Source: Voacanga thouarsii (lineage: Eukaryota; Streptophyta; Magnoliopsida; Gentianales; Apocynaceae). From it: 64,000 bases of DNA. Position numbers and translations under genes: made by a program. Under the pieces are notes generated by a model. The model ran no database searches. It saw nothing but the letters and a program-made list of their open reading frames with translations, and was not told the origin of the DNA. The stretch spans positions 7,006,001 to 7,070,000 of the forward strand of contig JANUWF010000008.1 of assembly GCA_026120185.1 (NCBI GenBank), read 5' to 3'. Shown here in pieces: positions 57,600 to 64,000 of this stretch (positions are counted from its first letter, which is position 1; each line of letters opens with the position of its first letter).

Positions 57600-59908
57600 C
57601 CGAATGGTTGCTCCAACCATGGCCATGTTTCCTTCTTCCTCCTTGGACAAATCAAGCTGTCCACGCAAGAGGATTCTTTCGAAACTACTTCAAGGTAGTC
57701 ATCATTCAAGTAAGCCTCTCCAATCTCCTCTTTAAAATTCTAGATTCATGTCTCTTGGATGTAGTGGGATGAGGATGGGATATATTTGGAGATTAATTAT
57801 GTGTTTTGTGATGGAGTTTGGATTGAAGCATGAGAATGAATGTGTTTGTATGATGAAGTTGGGATTGATGCATGAGTTGATTTGTCTTGGTTGAATGTAT
57901 GGCGTTTTAGGGTTTGTTGCATGTCTTCATGTCATGAGTAGTATGAATGATTAAGCATGTTAGAGATTATGTCTCTTTTGGTGAATAGGGTTTTATGTTC
58001 ATGTATTCTTGTTAAGGCCATGATTATGATTATGTTAGTGGAGTTTGGATCATGTGTTGGTAGATTTGGATCTATGTTTATATTCATGATTTGGATATTT
58101 TGTTGATTGGTGTAGAGTGTATGTTCATGATTATGGTTAGCAATAGGAATTATGATCACGACCTTATTGTCCTTAAGCTAATTTTATTTCATCAATTAAA
58201 TGATTAATACTGTAATTTCTTCTAGTAATTTCGAAAATCCTAGGAAAATGTGGATTTGGACTCTTATATAAAATAATGATATTTTAGTCGAATAAATGAT
58301 AACTTTTATTAAAGAAATAAAATATATAGATATTATATAGAATAATAATATCAAATAAAGCCTCTTATATAAATAATTATAATAGGCAAAACATTAATTT
58401 TGTAAGTCTTATATTCATAAATACTATTAAAATTTATTTATTATCTTTTAATCAAAACCTATTAAATTTATTTACAATTAATTTTATTTACCAATTATTT
58501 TCTAACCATTAGTTATTAAAAATCATTGTTTTAAATAATATCATCTAGGACCTAAGGCCCTTCATCAAATAAACCCTAATTTATTTATAGCAAGATTTAA
58601 ACCTTCAACTTTTTTGTATCTAATTCACAAACCCTAATTATTTTAATATCAAGCTAGATTTATCTTACAAACCCTTTATCTATTATCTAGCCTTAAAGCT
58701 TGGGACATTATGGTCATGATTGTAGTAAGTTGAGTTTGGGTTATTTGTGAAAGTGAATTTTGGCTTGAGTTTAATCATGGCTTATGTTTACCCCAGGCGG
58801 GGTTAGGTCAGCTTTTGGAGATCTTTGTTTTATCTCGAGCAAAAGATCAGGTAAGCTCCTGCATAAAACTTGTTTGTTGTAAAAAGTTATCATGGCAAGC
58901 TAAACACGAAGTTTGTGAACACTAATTTGGTAAAGGCAATTAGGAACTGTTTCCTTTCTTGTTTCAATCAAACCAATTATTTGAAAAACAACAAGCAGTT
59001 TTATTCAAACACTAAACTGTTTCTAAAACTAATTTTGATAAAGATTTTGGAAACCCTTGATTGCCATTTTCAAGTAAAGCTATGTTTTATCAATTTTCTC
59101 CCAAGGGGGATGAACTACATTGAGTACTCAATAAGGGTAGGCTAGTAGTACTAGTTTTGAAGAGCAAGAGTGAGTCTTCTGATAGAAGGTCACCTCTAGA
59201 AGATAAACTCAATTTAGAGAAACGTCAATACTACTTAGTCATGTCGGTCCGAGCTAGCAGGTTTTAATCATGTGGACTGTGTGTTGCCGGAGTGGACAAC
59301 CGGTTTTGTTTAGGTGTAGAGAATGAGGAGAATCTTACCCGATAGGCCGATCACCTATCTTTTTTGTCAGTCTACACAAAGTGTGGCATTCTGACCGTTG
59401 TATGGTTATGGGACGCAACGTGTGGTAACCTATGGCCGCCCTTTCGAGTGGTTGATTTTATTGTACCTGTATGGTTGGAAAAGCCAAAACGCCACTCTTG
59501 CTTTTGAACTTTATTTATTGCTTGTCAGTATTTTTCTTATGAAGTTCTTACGCTTTGCATTCATGAATTGTTTTCACTGGACACTCAAAGCACACACGGA
59601 CTTACTGAGATTTTTATCTCATCACCCTTTTTACCATGATTTCAGGTCAATCTTACTGTGGGGATGAGTAGCTAGTTGTTGCCTGATTGGAAGATATTCT
59701 GTTATTTAATTTATATAATGCTTTGGGAGTTGAGAGTAAACAATTGTTATTTTTATTTTGGATTTGTCTTGAATTTTTAGATTGTAATAATTTTTAATTT
59801 TTGAAGTACTGTTTTATTTTGATTGTGTGGCCTAATTATAAAGACCCCTTGTCCTTTGGACGGGGCGACATCCCCGGCCCTGTTGGGCCTAGGTAGTGGA
59901 GTGTTACA
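57508..59908 (+). mobile_element. LTR-A fragment (3' part), plus orientation
   Basis: From CTAATGAACTCCC and the CT run onward it parallels 42176-44628 and ends GTGTTACA at 59908. The first 1.9 kb of the LTR is missing; the break lies just before the CT microsatellite. Open frames 58870-59145 and 59398-59667 are LTR sequence shared with the other copies. Confidence 0.88.
57518..57597 (+). repeat. (CT)40 microsatellite
   Basis: 80 bases of CT, the longest simple repeat in the window. It sits 10 bp from the junction between LTR-A and the SIRE-like pol. Confidence 0.95.
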
Positions 59909-61473
59909 TTGTAGGCTGCGGTCTAAGCACAATGATACGTGGCGCCGAAGGCGAAGCCTTGTAAGCTTTACATACAAGTCGACCTTCTGTTGAAAAAGTG
60001 TCTGTGATTTGGAAATTGATGTGTCTTTATTTGGGTATAAAAATAATATAAAAATAAGTACATTCCCAATCAAGTTTAAATTAAAACATTAACTCCAAAT
60101 TACACATATGAGTAAGCGTACTCATTATTAACATAGCATAAGGTTCAAACGAGTGTCGATCCTCCAGGAACAAGTATGCATTAATCACTTTTCTTTCATT
60201 ATTTAACGGACTCCATAAAGTGAAAAATAAATTTAAAATTAAAATAAAATAAAATAAAATAATATACACATGTCAATGATGGAGAATTATGTAACTTAAA
60301 CCATTGTTTTGACAAACATGATCTTAAAGCACTTGACCATTATTATAACTCATTATTCTCTTGGCATCATGAAGGATTAAGATAGATTCACTTCTTTTCC
60401 AATCCATGAAATCACTACCTTCTAGATAAATTAGTATCACATTCTTGTCTCAATTAATTCACTAAAAGATGCATTAAACACAACCCTTGATTAAATTTCC
60501 ATTCCTAGCAAACTTAAATATGAAATTAACCAATGAATCCATTCCTGGCAAATATCAATTAACCTTTAATTACCAGTTCTTAGTAATTAACCCATTTTCC
60601 AAGCAAGTTAATAGACAAAAAATATAAAATTAATGAATTGAAACCACCATCAACCCCTTTTCCAAGCAAGTTAATGGAAAGAAACAACCAATTAACCTCG
60701 TAATACGCATAAGTAATTAAATACCAAGAATAACAATCAATTAATCAAAAGATCAAATAACTCTAAAAATCATGAATACCTAAAACAATGTCAAATTACA
60801 ATAAAACTATTAATTCATCACTGTTCAAGAAAAAGAAAACAAAGTAAAAGAAAGCACTCATAGACAAGCTTCCTTCTTCTTCTTTTGTAGACCTTCTTAC
60901 ACAACCCTCCTTGAATTGAAGAATTCCTCCTTTGATTTGAGTGATTTTCTATGATGATCTATGAATTCTCCCCTTTTCTCTTGTGTTTTCCCTCTATTTA
61001 TAGGCTTAAGAAGTGTCTAAACTCGTTGGTGTAAGGTTCTTAGCCAAGTAGAAGTAGGAAGATACTAAAAGTCCACAGATTACCAAAAACCGCGTGCAAA
61101 AATCAAGGTTCCGCCTTATCTTCAGGGCACAGCCGGCGCCGCCCTGGCTGCTGGAGCCGGCGCCGGTTGTGTTCTGTTTCTTCAATCGTTCGTCGATTTT
61201 TTCTTGATTTTCATGCAATATTGTCTAGAGTACAGCCGACGCCGCCTTGGCTACTAGATCCAGTGCCGGTTCCTCTGTTTTGGCCAGCGCCGCCTCTGTT
61301 CTGTTTTGCAATATTTTTGCTTTGTTTTATCCCTAAAATCTGAAATACTGCACAAAATACCTTTCCAATGGTAAAATCTCAAATATGAAGAAATATGACT
61401 AGTTATTGAACAGAATGTATCACAAAAGAACCTAAAATAACTAATAAAAATATGACTAATTTAGGCCCTATCA
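59909..61473 (-). mobile_element. Gypsy-J LTR, minus orientation
   Basis: The LTR starts at 61473 on the minus strand with TGATAGGGCCTAAATTAG. It contains a GC-rich motif cluster (61131-61310, including the perfect palindrome CCGGCGCCGG at 61157-61166), a TATA box and the leader-like end near 60090-60180. The left limit is uncertain: 59909-59990 matches nothing else in the window. No coding region. Confidence 0.68.
60995..61002 (-). promoter_or_regulatory. TATA box of gypsy-J LTR copy
   Basis: TATAAATA on the minus strand within AAGCCTATAAATAGAGG. Confidence 0.6.
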
Positions 61474-63480
61474 TATTCCTCTACACTTAGCTCTTTGCTT
61501 GTCCTCAAGTAAAGTATCAAAGACAAGTAAGAAAAACACAGGTTTTCAAAGAATCACTCAAATCAATTCCAAAACAATATCTTCAATGCTTCTTTCATTC
61601 AAGAACATAAAATACATGCTACTACATCTTTCACAACAAATGCAAGACTTGTGTAATTAAATAGTGACTTAGTAGAACCATCCCAATACTTTAACAATAT
61701 TCTCAAACCATTGGAAAGAATTTAGCTCAAAAAGAATATGCATTCCATAAGCTTACTTTTCATACGCTCTCTCCACTAATCCGAGACATATCATGATTCT
61801 ACTTAGGTCAAGTAGAACTTTCAAACTTGTAATGTATGGCTAGAGGCTTGTAATGTGGCTTATCAAACGAAAGATACAGGAAAATCAAATATCAAGAAAA
61901 TGAGAGTTCGCCAAAAAAGGATAAACAAAATGTATCAATAATTTTCAAACTCTTCTTGCTCTCCTACTCCCAAATCAATCAAAGCCCATAACCTTGTTTA
62001 ACAATTACAGTTCAACTCAAGCAAATCTTGCATTTTCTCTCCTTTTTTCTTTCAACTCCTTCATCAACTCTTCTCTATTTTTTTCCAAGATCACTCGAAT
62101 TTTCAGCGATGGTGTCAAGGACTTGATGTAAACTCAACTTTTACAGCTCAATCACCATTCCTCTTATGATCTTTCTTTTTTTCTTTTTCTTTTTTTTCTC
62201 TCTTCTTTTGTTTTTCACTACTGTTGTTCTTTTCTTTCTCAGTTTCTCTCTTTCCATCTTTCCTAGCAGCTTTTTGGTTTTCTTTTCTTGTTTTCACCCT
62301 TTCTTTTTCTTTCTCCGCATTCTTTTCTGTCTCTCTTTTTCTTTTTTTTTTTTTTCCAACTCAACACAACTATTGATGCATGACTGATAGTAACGAATTA
62401 TGATCTTTCTCCAAGTATTCTCCCTCAACTTTCTCTTACATGCACTTTTATCCATCAAGAGAAATCTAAGATTTGAAAGAATTATTCAAACTCTCAGAAA
62501 GAAAACAATGGACAAAGTATGATAACGGGTTTTAAGAAAGAAATTCACCCATGTAGGTTCAAAATAGGCACTAGGGATAATATAAAAAAAAATAAGTAGG
62601 CTTGAAAAGCTCAAACTATCCAAAGAATGCCTATTATCGTCATCCCTAAGTTAAATCATGAATATCTTTCTTATTTCGCCTCGAGAGGTATTCAAGTAAG
62701 TTCTAGAATGTTCCGTAAATTTTAGTAGAAAAAACAGGTTTAAGAACAATGTAACACATTTGATCAAGAACTACTTAGTCCAAGTGCGTGTGATAAGTCA
62801 TGCATAAGCCATAAATGATATAGAACATATGCTCTATAATCCATCATAGAGACATGCATTAAGAATACAGCTTGAAATCTCAAAGAAAATTTAAAAAAAA
62901 TGAAAATTTTTGCTCACAAGAAGGATAAAGGATAAAAGAATGATGCATAGAAGAATTTTCAATCGAACCACCCCCCCACACTTAAACTGGACATTGTCTA
63001 CAATGGCCAAAAATAAACACAATAAAGCATCTCCAATGGAACCAAAATTGAAAAAGGGTAGAAAATTTAAGCAATACTCCCCAAGTGTAGATTAGCTCCA
63101 ACATATGAGAAATTCATTCTTCAAGAAGTTGGAAGAATTATTGCAGCGAACTTCAACCTACAAATAGAAAGATGAACACATAAGTAAAAGCATAAAGAGT
63201 GATTGAAACAAAATAAAAATCAAGGAATAAGAAAGATAGAAAGTCAAAGCCTTTAAGTCCCCCTCAAAGTAGAGTCCTCCTTGTCTCCAAATTGTCCAAT
63301 AGCACCACGACCTCCAAAGGGCTCACAAGATCCACTTTGTCTCAACCCAAATCCACTTTGCAATTGGTTTTCTTTGTAGTGAGGAATTTCTCCGATTTTT
63401 TATACTCAAGAAAAACAAGAAGAATATCCAACGTAGATAGCAAAAGCATAATGTCAATCAATCGTCAATCATTATAGCAA
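61474..63480 (-). mobile_element. Gypsy-J 3' untranslated region
   Basis: It lies upstream of the LTR on the minus strand and shares with 5280-5400 the block GGGGAGTATTGCTTAA and GACAATGTCCAGTTTAAGTG. In this copy the block continues as GTGGGGGGGTGG (62970-62982), a purine-rich run typical of the region after pol in Tat/Athila-like elements. A purine-rich stretch AAGTGTAGAGGAATA precedes the LTR and may be the polypurine tract. 62160-62360 is an almost pure pyrimidine tract on the plus strand. No coding region is supported. Confidence 0.6.
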
Positions 63481-63502
63481 AATATCACGACAAGGTTCTA
63501 TA

Positions 63503-63993
63503 TAGGGGTGTACTCGAATCGAATCAAGTCAAACCCTGAAGTAATCAAGCTGAACTTTATTATTTTTACCGAAGGCTCGAATTCGAGCTCGAGTTCGATT
63601 CGAATATCAAATTCTAGCTCGAATTCGATTCGTTTAACATACTTAAAGCTCGAACTCGATTTGAAGCTCGATTATAATAAGCTAGAAAGCTCGAATTTGA
63701 GCTCGAGTTCGATTATAATATGCTCGAAAGCTCAAACTCGAGCTCGAATTTGAATTAAACTTGAATTTAACTATTAAAAAAATAATAAAATTTACAAAAT
63801 TAAATAATTATATATTAACTAATTAATCGAACATGTTCGCGAGCTTTCGAGCCTAATACTTGGATATTCGAATTCGGCTCGTTTAAAATTCGAACTTAAA
63901 CATAAGGCTTATATTCGAGCTCGAGCTCGAATTTTTCAAACTCGAGCCGAGCCCAAACATGTTTGATAAAGGCTCGATTCGAGTACACCCCTA
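63503..63993. mobile_element. hAT-type MITE, 491 bp
   Basis: The ends are inverted repeats: AGGGGTGTACTCGAATCGA at 63504-63522 is the exact reverse complement of 63974-63992, and one more T/A pair extends it. The flanks are GTTCTATA at 63495-63502 and GTTCTAT at 63994-64000 (window end), fitting an 8-bp target duplication. The interior is full of CTCGAA / GAGCTCGAG words and has no coding capacity; the 81-codon frame at 63508-63753 comes from these repeats. Eight-base duplications and short inverted ends indicate hAT. It needs a transposase from elsewhere. Confidence 0.88.
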
Positions 63994-64000
63994 GTTCTAT

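Noticed and set aside
57453..57772. Frames rich in Ser-Leu or Arg-Glu
   Set aside because: They are translations of the CT microsatellite.
62166..62387. Phe-rich 73-codon frame with membrane-like profile
   Set aside because: Translation of a pyrimidine tract in non-coding gypsy-J sequence.
63508..63753. 81-codon Ser/Asn/Leu-rich frame
   Set aside because: It comes from the repetitive interior of the MITE; no start context or homology supports a gene.

Overview
This window looks like repeat-dominated intergenic DNA from a flowering plant, most likely a eudicot. It is AT-rich, and every recognisable protein fragment belongs to a plant Ty1/copia or Ty3/gypsy LTR retrotransposon. I found no host protein-coding gene, tRNA, rRNA or CRISPR array. 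All coding regions carry premature stops, frameshifts or deletions, so I call them pseudogenes. Species and lineage names are inferences from motif resemblance; no database was searched.

Layout. 1-2573: minus-strand 3' end of a Tekay/Del-like gypsy element (integrase, polypurine tract, start of a very long LTR, here 'LTR-A'). 2574-4534: part of another LTR-A in the opposite orientation. 4535-5068: a small two-LTR element (TRIM type) with a primer-binding site and a polypurine tract. 5069-7640: 3' UTR and LTR of a gypsy family I call 'J'. 7641-9407: fragments of minus-strand copia elements.

9408-34875: the remains of an old plus-strand copia element (copia-II). Its leader holds a solo LTR (11970-13743, repeated flank GTATG). 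Its gag/protease junction is split by a minus-strand gypsy element (gypsy-G, 15925-30633). Gypsy-G is itself split in its protease by a complete minus-strand copia element (copia-I, 17477-26876, target duplication GTAAG). Further right, copia-II is interrupted by another copia LTR fragment and a gypsy-J LTR.

34876-45638: plus-strand copia-IV (5' LTR, primer site, gag, protease, integrase, start of reverse transcriptase). A 4,365-bp solo LTR-A with target duplication ATAAT cuts its integrase. 45639-51712: minus-strand copia-III, whose integrase holds a 1,725-bp solo LTR. 51713-51910: gypsy-J LTR scrap. 51926-57507: minus-strand SIRE-like copia with LTR, polypurine tract, a decayed region downstream of pol and an internally deleted reverse transcriptase/RNase H. 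57508-59908: truncated LTR-A. 59909-63480: gypsy-J LTR and 3' UTR on the minus strand. 63503-63993: a hAT-type MITE with 19-20 bp inverted ends.

The genes do not act together in a pathway; the region records repeated rounds of insertion, solo-LTR formation and deletion. The points most worth checking are the gypsy-G element that keeps its ends and protease but lacks capsid core and RT-IN, the 4.4-kb solo LTR, the TRIM-type element, and GC-rich palindromic motif clusters placed upstream of TATA boxes in two different gypsy LTR families.
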